Assembly: GCF_022539315.1 (NCBI RefSeq)
Contig: NC_066313.1
Span: forward strand, 31,037,059-31,101,058
DNA length: 64,000 nucleotides
Source: Serinus canaria
Lineage: Eukaryota > Chordata > Aves > Passeriformes > Fringillidae
Direction of reading: 5' to 3'
The notes beneath the pieces were generated by a model. The model saw only the letters and a list, made by a program, of their open reading frames with translations. It did not search any database and was not told where the DNA came from. The position numbers and the translations under genes were made by a program. Shown piece by piece: positions 25,811 to 37,098 of this stretch (positions are counted from its first letter, which is position 1; each line of letters starts with the position of its first letter).

Positions 25811-26356
25811 GTCCTGAGTTTCATGGGATTTCCCCTCATGTTGTACATTCTATTGTGGCATTGTTGAAATGTCTCCAGCATGTTACTGATGTTAGAGATT
25901 GAGGGTATAGACACCAATGAGAGTTCTCAACCTACAAATGCCTACATTAAATTTTCTTTTTCCTCTGGTGCTAAGAGCAAAACTTATCATGATCTGAACA
26001 ATGAAAACCTACAGAAAAAGCTGTCAGGAAAATCAATTTAAATCCCCAAAGTCTGAACAGACTACAACACACAGAAAAAGAAAGAAAAAGTTAGAAAGAT
26101 AAAGAAGCCCTAGTCTGGCCTATGGTATCTGTTTGGTAATACTGTATCCAGGTACCATATTCTTCACACAGCATCAAAAACTTACTGATTATTGGGGAGA
26201 CTGGAATTTTACAGTAATAACACAATCTAACCCTGTCACATGGATGTGCTGCTGCAATTATATGTTTCCAAACCACACACTTTACTGAACAACTTCCCTA
26301 AAGATTAAATAGCTCTTTCTGTTCCCATCCAATTTTTGTTCTTCTTCCTCATGTTT
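25811..26356. other. Unique noncoding DNA
   Basis: Nothing recognised. Confidence 0.55.
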
Positions 26357-26396
26357 TGTTATGTCATGCTATGTTCTGTTATGTCCTGCTATGTTG
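26357..26396. repeat. 20-bp tandem repeat, two units
   Basis: TGTTATGTCATGCTATGTTC is followed directly by a second copy with two differences. Each unit is itself two 10-bp halves of the form TGYTATGTYN. A partial third copy (CTATGTTAT) follows. It is a small minisatellite. Confidence 0.9.
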
Positions 26397-27049
26397 CTAT
26401 GTTATATTATTTTCTACGCCTGTAGCCCTTAAGGGATGTATAATGAGAGCAGCAGCACAAAGGGGAAAGCAGAAAATACAAAACACTAAGCGTAGATTTA
26501 GACAAAGTGACAGCTGCCATTAGAGATAAGGTAATTCTCCTAAAAGGCTCCAGCAGAGATTTAAAAACTAGCCCACACTGCCAAGCTGACAAAGAAAGAA
26601 AAGGGCTTTTTTCCAGGTATTTCTCTAATTTTTTTTTTGTGAGGTTTTTGTTTGTTTTTTTTTTTTTTAATTTGGTGGGATGACTGGTTAAATTCACAAA
26701 GAATTTGTCCTCATCTTTCAATTACATTTTCCTATAAATAGCTGGGGGAGGGAGGAAAAAAAAAATCCTCTTTTACTTAAGGGAATGTAGTTTTTTATTC
26801 CTATAGATCCTCCAAGCCCAACCTGCTCCTGCTTTTCTTGTCACACTCCACAGAAAAAGAAAGCACAAAGAAGAAATGGGCCCAAACATGGTGAACTTAA
26901 AAATGCACATTCAGCCTTTTGTGAACATCAGTAACAAAATGATTTAGTCACTCAGGCTCCACCTAAACACAAAGAAATGTTAAAGTAAACTAGGAATGCG
27001 GGGAATTTAGGAAAGACTTCATCAAAATTTCAGGGATCACTCAACAGCC
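26397..27049. other. Unique noncoding DNA with T-rich tract
   Basis: A T/G low-complexity tract lies around 26629-26671. The rest is A+T-rich and unrecognised. The Lys-rich 104-codon minus-strand frame here is produced by the T tract. Confidence 0.5.
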
Positions 27050-27260
27050 TGAACCTACCTTCTCCCCTGGGGACACCAATAGGGTAAGAACCACACTCTG
27101 CTGGTACTGAATAATTTCACTGGGGATTAAAGCTTGTCTGTGCATTGCTTTGAATAATATTACTGATAATTCTTGAATCTTTTATATTAATAAAGAGTGT
27201 TATTCTGTAAACTGTTGGTGTGTGTCCTGCACAGGTGCTAGTCATTTCTGGTAGCAGGTA
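27050..27260 (+). mobile_element. Possible ERV LTR end with primer-binding-site-like motif
   Basis: AATAAA (27189-27194) is followed about 20-35 bp later by a GT-rich run (TTGGTGTGTGTCC). The strand then reads GCTAGTCA-TTTC-TGGTAGCAGG. That order fits the R-U5 end of an LTR: a polyadenylation signal, a GT-rich downstream element and a CA terminus, followed by a TGG... primer-binding-site start. A 12-bp direct repeat (AAAGTGGGGAGA) occurs just after, at 27273 and 27300. No 5' LTR boundary, gag frame or second LTR is visible, so this stays a weak candidate. Confidence 0.22.
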
Positions 27261-29787
27261 ACATACTCAAAAAAAGTGGGGAGAACCCAGAGGGGTCACA
27301 AAGTGGGGAGAGCCACTGAGAGGTCTCCCTTTATGCTCTTGCTCTGTGTCCCTAAACAAGTCTGCCAAGCCACCCTCTGATCCAGAGGACTGCTCAGTGA
27401 AGGGTCCCCATAACAGGATGCTGGTGGGTTGATGGCACACAAAGGCCTGACAGACTATCAAGCACTAGGGCTTTGAGGAAATCTTCCTTTTTCACAACAC
27501 ATCCTTAACATGGATTAATAGCCTAGAACTATAAGCTGCAGGAGATAAATTCGAAGAAAATAACAAACTGATTAAGTAAATCAGAGCTGATCTACCTATC
27601 AGTGTAATTGGCAAGGATTTTCACTTGAAAGGTGGAAAGTTTAAACAGCCACCTTAAAAGACCAAATTACCTTGGAATAATAATTACTATGAATGCTTCA
27701 AACACAATGAAATCCAGCTTTGATCCGATTTGAATACTGTGAAGTTTGATAGGAAGGAGCAATTAATGCACACTCTAAGGGGCAAACTCGAGGCAATGAA
27801 GATGACTGTGCTGCCTGGAATCCTCTTAATTTTAAATCCCTATATATTATTACCTCATAAAGCTCTTGGTTTGGTTTTGTTTTTGGTTCTTTTTCCCCTA
27901 TGTTTTTCAAGTATTCAGACATTTTAGCATTATCTTAGCTTTTATTTGTGGTCTAGTGTACTTTTGACAATAATGTTCATGTTCTTCATCACCCCATCAC
28001 AGAAGAACACCACAAATGCAAAATTAATGTGCTTTTTGTCATTTTTGTCATTTTTTTTCAATACAGACTTGACTTACAAGAAATGTGAGTGTATGTGACC
28101 TTATGGCATCTCATCCACAGAGAAAACTAACCTGGAGTTCTCCTCAGATGTAAATTTTGACCCATTAGACAAATGAGCACATCCTTTGAATATTCCATGC
28201 AGTGTTGGCCAAGGCAGATACCACATACAACTATATCCACCCACACACAGGGATAGGTGGCTTAAAAACAATTGTAAAATGTCGTTTTTTGGTGATGTAA
28301 ACAAAAAAAAAAACAACATTCAAGGAAACTGAGCTCTTAACTGAAGAGACCAATTGAGTACTATTGCACTTCAGCAAATCAGCCACTCTACTGCAGTCAT
28401 TGGAGTGGTTTTCAAGTGGGCAAACACCTGGATGGCACATTTGGAAGGCAAATTTAACCACCTATAGCTTTCACCTCTCTAAATCTAAGAAAACCCCAAG
28501 CATTTTCCTTTTTTTTCTTTCTTTTTCTTTAATAGCTGAGTATATTCCTGAAACAACCTATATGTCTACCTTTGTCTAATGATTCATCTAATGTGAGAGT
28601 CACCATTTGTGTTTAAAAGAATTTTCTATAAAAATATAACCACATTTACATATTATATATGTATAATTTACATATGTATTAATATTCTATAATAAATAAT
28701 ATAGATACATATATATGCATGTACACATGATTTAATCTGATTCCTAAAATCACAGCTGTAAACCATGCATTTGGTGATAGGACAGCTCTTTTTTCAAACT
28801 TTACAGAAATTTAGAAGATAGAAAAAGCTGCTACCAGCAATATCATGGGCAATATCATCTGCTGAGACACATGATTAGACATCTGACAGACTTGAACTGG
28901 AATAGTATCACCAGGCAACCAAACCTATTAACCTTATTTCCAGCAGCTGGCTAAATCTAAAAAAGCTCAGGAGTATCAATTTATACGTTTGTACAGTCCT
29001 CAATGAAATGGAAGCAGAGTGATTCAAAAAGAAAATCATGTGCTGATCTACAATGGAATATTAATAGGTAAGCTTGGGAGAAAATGGTACAGAAATTCCA
29101 GTATGAATCTCCTGAACCAGGAATTTGGAGATAATTAGGACAAAAATGGTATTTACATATTGTGGGACATTCTCTTAGATGATGTGAATGTGTGTAGATG
29201 GTGGTAGTATGACAAAGGAAGAATGGATTTAAGCAGATGTTTCAGGAATGGAAACACAAAATAGCTAAGAAACTAAGCCAGTGTCACTATAGATAAAAAA
29301 TATGGAGTTAAGAAGTTCTAGACCATGAAATTTAATGACATAGGAGTAAGCACTTTTTAAAGGCTTTACATACTGCTATCACATGACTATTCTCAAGGAA
29401 AAGGGTGAGTCGTGTTAAAGGAACAAACCTGGCCCAAAATTTTTATATTATCCTTGCACCACACCACACCTGCAAAGGGAAATACCAGTAAATGAATGGA
29501 AAATCACAAGTATTCAAAACTGTAGAGTAGTTTAATACTAAGCTTCTTTTTTTTTTTTTCCATTCAATTACTGCTGAAAAGAGACAAGCCTACAAATGGT
29601 TTTGCTTTCCTTCCTTGTCCAACTTTTCCTTTTCTTTTCCCTTCCTCATTAGTAGCATACGCCTCTGAAAATAAATTGCAAAGTTGAAGAGAATCAACAA
29701 ACAGAAAACAATGGTCTTACAATGTCAGTCATACTACTCATGCTTCTGGTATTTTGCAGCAGATGTTTTTTGTCATTTTTGTTCTTT
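27261..29787. other. Unique noncoding DNA
   Basis: Mostly A+T-rich, with a strongly AT-rich patch at about 28620-28735 and a T run at 29548-29561. No gene or repeat family is recognised. If the LTR-like end upstream is real, 27261-27480 could be leader sequence of the element. Confidence 0.45.
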
Positions 29788-29812
29788 TATATATATATAT
29801 ATATATATATAT
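29788..29812. repeat. (TA)n dinucleotide microsatellite
   Basis: About 12 perfect TA units. Confidence 0.96.
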
Positions 29813-30375
29813 GACAGGTGATTATCAGTTCTGATTATCATTTGTATTCTTTGCTGTTAGCAGCTGTCAAGCTTCTTATTCTCAGTATGGATGACCTCAA
29901 ATATATAGAAAAGACCTATGAAATCAGTTTTTGAAGTCTGAAAGGCAAGAGACTCACATGTGGCACTCACATTTATATCTGAATAAAGAAATTGATGTTT
30001 TTCAGAATGTGAGCATGCTGACAGGCAAAGCTGAGCAACAAGTATGTTTACCTCTGAGTGAGAACTCTCTGCCTTTCCACCCCAGCACCCTGACACCAGC
30101 CCTTTTTTTTTGGTTTTTTTTACTCCTGAGCAGCCATAAGTACCACAGCAAATACTATTGTTTAACTCTGCAATCTGTGTCATCTAGGAGACAGAAACTG
30201 AGGCTCAGTCAATCTGAGCCTAAGTTCCTCCAGAAAGAAAAACCTGGGGGAAAAAAATGATGGCTTGGGGAAAATAAATTCCTTTCCTGCTGTCTTACTG
30301 CTGGCAGGAAAATAATGAGAGGTGTTTGCCCCTGTTGTAGCAAGTCTGTTGCATGCTAACAGTTAAGGTGTCAAT
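29813..30375. other. Unique noncoding DNA
   Basis: Overlapping open frames of just over 100 codons occur on the two strands around 29857-30260. Their translations include a T-run-derived Phe/Leu patch and resemble no family I know, so I do not call a gene. Confidence 0.5.
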
Positions 30376-30759
30376 AGAGCTGCAGTTTGTTCAGCCTGGA
30401 GAGAGAAGGCTTTGGGGAGACGTCCTAGCAGACTTCCAGTACCTAAAAGGGAACTGAATGATAGCTTGAGAGGGGCTTTTTACCAGGAAAAGTGGTGATA
30501 ACACAAGGAATGGCTGTAAGCTGAAGGAGACTGGGTTTACGTTAGACATTAGGGAGAAATTCTTTCCTGTGGAGTGGTGAGACTCTGGCACAGGTTGCCC
30601 ATAGAAATTGCAGCTGCCCTGTTCCTGAAAGTGTTTGAGGCCTTGATAGAAGAGGCTTGGAGCAGCCTGGACTAGTGGAAGGTGTCCCTGCCCATGGCAG
30701 GGTGATTGGAACTAGATGGTCTATGAAGTCCCTTCCAAACTAAACCATTCTGCGATTCT
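30376..30759 (+). mobile_element. CR1: CR1 LINE, 5'-truncated, last ~385 bp
   Basis: It starts at AGAGCTGCAGTTTGTTCAGC and continues through 'ggagagagaaggctttgggg' (coding for the LEKRRL-type box of ORF2), 'gaaattctttcctgtggagt', 'caggttgcccatagaaattg', and the 3' UTR 'gtccctgcccatggcagggt'. It ends in the octamer pair ATTCTGCGATTCT. The element is on the plus strand. Substitutions and small indels have broken the ORF2 C-terminal frame. Confidence 0.96.
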
Positions 30760-33035
30760 CCAGTTCTAAGCAGTGCAGAGACCACAGAGATGCTCTGAGT
30801 GGTGCAGCTGGTGAAATCCCTACTCTGTCTTGCCATTGGTGTCCTTCAGTAGCACTGTGCACACCAAGCCTCTGTTGTGTCCCTGTTCTATGGGCAGCAG
30901 TGCAGTTACACTGACAGGTTAAAGGTGCAGAGATGCTGTGGCCAGCTCTGCCCCTTCCAGTGCTTCAAGAACATTTGCATGAAAGCAGCAGTGTGGTGCA
31001 CTACTGAAACTGTTCTAGGCTACAAAGTCTGTTATATTCCATATTCATGATACAGATCTGTACTTTTACACACAATGACAATAAGAAAACCAAGTATGAA
31101 TTTAAGGTGTAAACATTGTGTAATGTATAAACATTAGATTTAGATTAGCAATATCTTGGCAACTTATACTGATGTTTATTGCTTTGGGTGAAAATGGGCT
31201 GTCACATTTTGCTTTCCCTCTATACTTTCAATGTTGAATATTTACAATAGATCTAGCAAGCAGCTCAGAGAGACATGCTCACATTTGCTCTAATAACTCC
31301 CATAAGTGACCTCCTACAGGTGATGTATATGAGGTCCTACAGCAAATCAAAACCAATATCAGATGTCAGGTGTTTTCTGTCACTGTTCCCACATCTAACC
31401 CAGTAGATCACTGTGACCTTAGATAAGTCATTTAATCTCTGTTTCTATTTCATGTTCACACGGTAATAGACCTGAATGAAACTGCAGTGAAACAGAAAAT
31501 AGTTTGCTATTATTCTGAAATATTCCTGCATTTAAAACATTTAACATAATGGTGCCATAAAAGAACTGATATAGTACTGCTGCAAAGCTGGAACGCAGAC
31601 TTTTGTGATCACATTGCCTATGGTAGATGATACCTTGAGGGTGCTTCCTGTTTATGAGGTGATAACCATTTCCTAAACAATATAACTTTCAGGTTTATTA
31701 TGCAAGGACACAAATATTCCAGTGTTAACAGCAAGAGCTCTTAAGGCATTACATAAAAAATTGGTTCTTATTTTCATTATCAATCATACCCTTCTTGATT
31801 CCAGCATCACTGAAACAGACACTGTGTCCCTATTGTTCAGAGAAGTTAAGCAACACAGACAGAAACAGGCAGATTTTATTTTGCATTTGATCTAAGAGGT
31901 CCATGGAACAAGATGCATAATGCTACAGCATGTGCAGCATACAAGGTTTGCTGGCCAAAGTAAACCTGTGAACAAAGCCATATATTATTGAATACAGGCA
32001 CACTCTAATCCTGAAATAAAAGGATCTGATCCTTTAATGGTGGGAGGAATTTTTGCAAAAAAACAACTTTGATGCAACCTGAGTAGGTAGGACTGATCAC
32101 AAATTTCCACTTCAAATTTGAGTATAATTTATGGTATGGTGAATCAAAGTTAAATTCAATGTTTAAAAAAAAATAATTCTATATTGTGATGACTATGATG
32201 ATTTTGGTCTGGAGAAAAAGATGTCTTCCAGAAAGCAGTCCTGATTTATCTTTTCAATGTGAATACAATAAAGCATACAGCTCTTTCCTGTGGCCAATTC
32301 TTTTCCTGCTGAGACCAAAAGTATCATAGGAAAAGGGAAAGAATTCTAAACAAAGATGTTATAGGGAAATTCCCTTGTTTAGTTTTAAAAAGACAGTTTG
32401 TACACTTTCTGTCAAAAAAAAAAGATTAAAATTAAAATAACTTCAGAAGTTCCATGAAAAAGACTGTTATAATCAGTTTTTGCCTTTATATATTTGTCTG
32501 CCTTCCAGAAAAAAAAATATATAACACCTTTAGTTTCAGTGTGCCTGTTTATTCTTTTTTGAAAAGTATCTTACTGTTCAGTTTCAGGTGGTAACACTGA
32601 AACCAGCTTGCTGGACTGTGGCAAAACTGAGTATATCCTTACTGGACTTCAGACAATGTACCTGAAAACATCACAGAATATTTGTTATGGTTTCTGGTAG
32701 GAAATTCTGAAGTCTGAGGATTCTCAAGGTGACACCATCTCATGTCCTCTGCTGTCTTTCTGCCCACAGAAAGGTCTAAACAGGAGACTCTTTCATGCCT
32801 TTTTTGTAAAGCGATGGGGTGTCAAATGCCATTCTTATTTTGGAGGCTCTGCTGTAGCTCTTCCTTAGACAAGCACAATATAAGATACAGAGCTCAGCTG
32901 CAGCCTGTCAGTTCATTTTAGTATTTAATGTCAAGGGCTTATACAGTGTTTTTCATGTCTAGAACCATGTATAATTATTCAGGCTTTCACAGAAAAAAAA
33001 AATTTCGTATTTATCTCCCCTTCACCATAGTACTG
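30760..33035. other. Unique noncoding DNA
   Basis: About 2.3 kb without a recognisable gene or repeat, apart from short A runs near 32165, 32415 and 32511. The portion 30780-31000 is somewhat more G+C-balanced. Confidence 0.55.
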
Positions 33036-33200
33036 TAGAATCATAGAATGGTTTGGGTTGGAAGGCACCTTAAAGGTCATTTAGTTCCAAGTCCTTGCCA
33101 TGGGCTGGGGCACGTTCCACTTCACCAGGTTGCTCAGAGCCCCTCCAAATTGGCCTTGAACACTTCCAGGGATGGGACATGCACACCTGCTCTGGACAAT
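33036..33200 (-). mobile_element. CR1: CR1 LINE, short 3' tail
   Basis: TAGAATCATAGAATGG and GGTTTGGGTTGGAAGG are the CR1 terminus in complement. They are followed by 'accttaaaggtcatttagtt', 'ccatgggctggggcacgttc', 'gttgctcagagcccctccaa' and 'gatgggacatgcacacctgc'. It stops abruptly after CTCTGGACAAT. It is a low-divergence, very short copy on the minus strand. Confidence 0.95.
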
Positions 33201-33765
33201 ATGTATGCACTGCAGTATTTTAAGTTACATCAGTCCACAAAATGTTTTTTCCTTTCCTTCTTTCTTTGAGAACACAAGAGTTAATGTTTAATCTCCCCAC
33301 CTTTTTAGGTTGAAGGATGTAAAAATTTAGGGCAGATATTTGTTCCCATGACAGGCTTCCCTCTCAGCATGCAGTAATGTGAAACCAAACACTCATTTGG
33401 TTATAAATCCACTCGGAGGATTTGCAAAAGTAATTCCCCCCAGAAATGTATGGAAAGCTCAAGATGGCTTAAATTGAAACCTAAATTATTCTCTGTTAAC
33501 ATTAGTATTCCCCTAAGAAATACATCTGCCAGGTTAGCCTGTGTGTGTGAGAAATGAGACCTGAGGACCAGCACCAACAGTATCACTCAGCTGCAGTGGA
33601 TGCTCTGCTCCTTCACTTCCTAAGCAGGCTGTCAAGACACCTCAGCATCAGACACAGGATCTGAATCTAAGGCAGACAGGCAAAACTCTATTCCAATTGT
33701 CAATGCCAATAGAGAAAAAACAGAAGGAAAAAATAAAATAAGGAAAGAAGGCATAAAAATATTCA
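33201..33765. other. Unique noncoding DNA
   Basis: Lies between two same-orientation CR1 tails. Nothing recognised. Confidence 0.55.
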
Positions 33766-33915
33766 CACAACAGAATCCTAGGCTGGCTTAGGTTGGAAGA
33801 GATATTAAAGATCATCTAGTTCCACCCCCCTGCCGTGGGCAGGGATGACACCCTCTAGACCAAGTATCTTAGGGTTCCATCCAACCTTGCTTCAAACATT
33901 TAGGGGTATGCCATT
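33766..33915 (-). mobile_element. CR1: CR1 LINE, short 3' tail
   Basis: Complement of the CR1 3' end: ACAGAATCCTAGGCTGGCTT, 'gttggaagagatattaaaga', 'tcatctagttccacccccct', 'gccgtgggcagggatgacac'. Homology weakens after 'aaacatttaggggtatgcc', so the right edge is approximate. Minus strand; more diverged than the copy about 0.7 kb upstream. Confidence 0.92.
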
Positions 33916-35042
33916 ACAGCATGAACTCGTCCTGATGAAACATGAACTTATCCCTCTGGCCACCTGTTTTTTGTTTAAGCTTTTTTGGAAAGCCTGAAAG
34001 TAAGAATAGTATTCCAAATTTCCTATATAAAACCTTAATACTACATATACTAAAATAATTTAAAACAAGAAGGAAGGAGTTTAAATCCAGAAGGTTTCAG
34101 ATGTAAGATATCTGGGTTCTGTCTCAGCCAGCTCTGAGTACCACTACACTTAAAGGAACAAGGGAAAATATTCTTTAGTTCTAGCAACCAATCTGAGAAT
34201 TTAGTTGCAGAGAAATCTAGAGATATTCATGCTGTGCCTGGCAAGACAGGTGCCTGTTCTTGGGAGCTGGATTAATGAAGGAGACACAGAGAAAGAAGAA
34301 ATCTTCACAGAGAGGTAAATAATCCTTGTGCTGATATTCTAAGTTATAATTGAACTTGAACAAGAGGATAAAGAAAAATAGAGTTTATAAATCCACAGAA
34401 ATAAAGTGGAATTATCTTATGTAATGAGTTGATGACTAATGCAAAGTTTTACAGTGTGATTCATCTAATCATTGTATGTGCTATGTTTGCAATAGGTCAG
34501 AAAAATTCCCCTGAAGAGCCCAGTTTTCTCCAGACATGATAAATACAACCTAAGGGCATTACCACAGATGTAATAATCTCCAGGAAATATAATGAAGACT
34601 GCTATTGGTATCTGCACTGCAAAATATTTTACAAGTTTGGTTTACAGGTATTTGGGTAATATTTCTTGACTTTCCAAAAATCTTATTAGATTCCTTAAGA
34701 ACAATTTATTTGTAGTTTCATGGAATAGAACCCCTCAAACATCTAAATAAGAAATATTTCGGGTTGTGAATGAAAAATAAGTAACAATTTCTTCACAAAT
34801 CTGAAGTAGATTAATTTAAAATAGGAAAATACCTATCTAAATTATGAGAGGACATAGAATACATGATCCAGTACCATGCAAAATAAAGACAAAAATATTA
34901 TCCCTAACTACTATTGCAAGGACTCTAAAGACACATGAAGGAAATATAAAATAGTGTGCAGTTAGTTTCATAAGAGCTATGACTGGAGAAATACAAAAGT
35001 ATACAAAAGAATTAGTCTTTATGCAGAGAAAACTGCATATAG
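33916..35042. other. Unique noncoding DNA
   Basis: A+T-rich; nothing recognised. Confidence 0.55.
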
Positions 35043-35282
35043 TCTTTCTTTCTTTCTTCTTTCTTTCTTTCTTTCTTTCGTTCTTTCGTTTCTGTTCTTT
35101 CTTTCTTTCTTCTTTCGTTTCTTTCTCTTTCGTTTTCTTTCTGTCGTCTTCTCTTTCTTCTTTCTCTCTTCCTGTTCTTCTCTTCTTCGTCTTTTTCTCT
35201 TGCTTTCTCTCTTTCTTTATGTTCTCTCTTTCTCTCTTTCTCTCTTTCTCTCTTTCCTCTTTCCCTCCTTCTTTTTTTTCCC
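35043..35282. repeat. Long polypyrimidine tract, (CTTT)n and (TTTCTC)n
   Basis: About 240 bp of almost pure C/T on the plus strand. It starts as CTTT repeats with scattered G (TTTCG, TTCTG) and ends as TCTCTTTC units running into T8. The mirror strand is A/G only with isolated C. The 96-151-codon Lys/Arg/Glu-rich minus-strand frames and the Phe/Ser-rich plus-strand frame over it are composition artefacts, because pure purine or pyrimidine sequence seldom forms stop codons. Confidence 0.96.
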
Positions 35283-36913
35283 TTAGTAACAAAAAATAAC
35301 ACTCCAGGTCATCTTCAGGTGAGAAGTAGCATCAGATAATAACCATAACCCCTAATACTTTTGGACTATCCTGGACATAACATGGACCATTCCTCTTTTC
35401 CTGTCCCTTTCCTTCCTCACACACTAGGAATCCCAATGAGAATTGCTGGATCCATCCAGAATATATTCACCCAATACATTCACCCAGGCAGCAGCAGGAA
35501 GGTGATTATAAACCAAAGCATCTTCTGACAAGTCAGAACACACTTTGGCAAAAGAAATAAAGGGAGTTCTAATGCTGCAGAAGGAAGCAGATGTGTGCAT
35601 TGCTGTGACACCAGAGAAATCAACTGCCTATAGATATTGCTATATCACACAGCAGTCAAAGAGGCTCAGTGGCTGGATTAACCTTGACCCAGAGGAGTCG
35701 GGGTTAACATCAGCTGCAGCAGCGTCTAAGCTTACAGATTCTTTTTGAAACACCACTGCTGCTCTTGGGGTGTTATGAGTGAACATTGGTGTGAAGTATT
35801 TCTGAGGAAACCACAGCTGAAGGTTGTCTGATAGCTGTCAGAGGGCTCAGGAACCCTCCTGGCTTGCAGACAGGCAGCAAGGCTGTGATCAGCTGCTCAT
35901 TTTCCCCAGAATGCCCCTCTGGCTCAGCAGGCTACGATCCCTTCTCCCAGCTGGGGTCTGCAAAACTGAGCATAGAGCTGGGATTTTTCTGCCAGCTCTT
36001 TCCCTCACCTCTATACAAGTCAGAGTCACAGGAAGCACAAAGTCACAGCTCTGGATAAGTGTCTTGTGGTGTTTCAGTGGATATTTTTCTACCCAAGGGC
36101 CAGCTGTGTCAGCATGGGCAGCATAATGGCATAGTGCCTCTTCTGGAAGCATCGGCATCAACATCAGCATCAACCCCTGGCAAGCTTGAGACATGTAGAA
36201 AGACTCTTGTAGGACATTGTAGATGCATTTATTGGTAGTTCAGTACCTGAGTACTGATTCTTCACACCTGGTGTGCAGATCTACAAGGCAAAGAGGTGAC
36301 AGAGGTGTTCTGTACAGTGGGGGAAGAGATGCAGAGGTTTAGGGTGGCTAAAAGTGATCAAATGAACTACACAGAGGGAATGCCTCTTTCCTTCCCTTTG
36401 TACACGGTGCCAAAGGTGACCACATTGCAGAGGTTTAAATATTACCTCCTATATCCCTTATCAGCAATTTTTGAAAGCAGGGCTCCAGATATTTTTTTTT
36501 CCTAAATTAAATGAAAATATAAACCTGGCACTACTACTTACATTACTTTATTTTCTTTCTAGTGGGCTTCATTTTCAGAAATGCAAACTCAAATGAATTT
36601 GTGTCATTAGTTCTTTGGAGTAAATATATTTGTGGAGAGTAATTATTCATTGTTAATACAACACATATATGATCACTCTTTTGTTTAAATTAGATTTAAA
36701 ATTATTTGCTAACGGAGTGATTGCACAATATTTCTGACTAATGGCCTTAACACAGGTTTCTGCTTCAAGGGACAAAATCACAGGCAGTTAAAGTCAAGAC
36801 AGCAGAAAAGATGAATATCTTCCTCCATAATAGGACCAAAGGAAAATGTGTAAGCACTAGTTAATGTACTACTGATTAAGATTAGGACTTGTTTTGAATT
36901 TGTGCTGAAACCA
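35283..36913. other. Unique noncoding DNA, partly less A+T-rich
   Basis: The block at about 35800-36260 is more G+C-balanced than its surroundings and carries overlapping open frames of about 100 codons on both strands. It also has a hexamer array (CATCRR four times, 36150-36173). None of the translations resembles a known family. Cryptic retroelement sequence is possible but not shown. Confidence 0.45.
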
Positions 36914-37098
36914 TGTGTATTGGATTAGTGCAGCAAGGTTTTGGTAGGAGGGGGACTAAAAAGAGTGGCTGGTGTGAGAAGCTGCCAGAAACTTCACCTG
37001 TGTTTAATGTAGCCAGTGCCAGGTGTCCCAGGACAGATCCTCTGCTGTCCAAGGCTGGGTCCAACAGTGAGTGCAGCAGTGCCCCAGGCATAAAATGT
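36914..37098 (+). mobile_element. ERV LTR fragment, 5' part
   Basis: It starts TGTGTATTGGATTAGTGCAG and continues 'caaggttttggtaggagggg', 'gtggctggtgtgagaagctg', 'ccagaaacttcacctgtgtt', then 'ctgtccaaggctgggtccaa'. I recognise this order as the opening of a common bird LTR with a TGTGTNTTG start and a 'gcaaggttttggtag' box. Only the first ~185 bp aligns in memory. The downstream part, including the TATA region and R-U5, is missing or unrecognisable. Orientation is plus. The family name is uncertain. Confidence 0.7.

Noticed and set aside
34837..35302. Minus-strand frames of 96-151 codons, very rich in Lys, Arg and Glu, and the opposing Phe/Ser-rich frame
   Set aside because: They lie over the polypyrimidine tract, where pure purine or pyrimidine sequence rarely forms stop codons. 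The peptides are composition artefacts.
35824..36194. Overlapping ~100-codon frames on both strands in a more G+C-balanced block
   Set aside because: Neither translation resembles a known family. Lower A+T content by itself lengthens chance frames.
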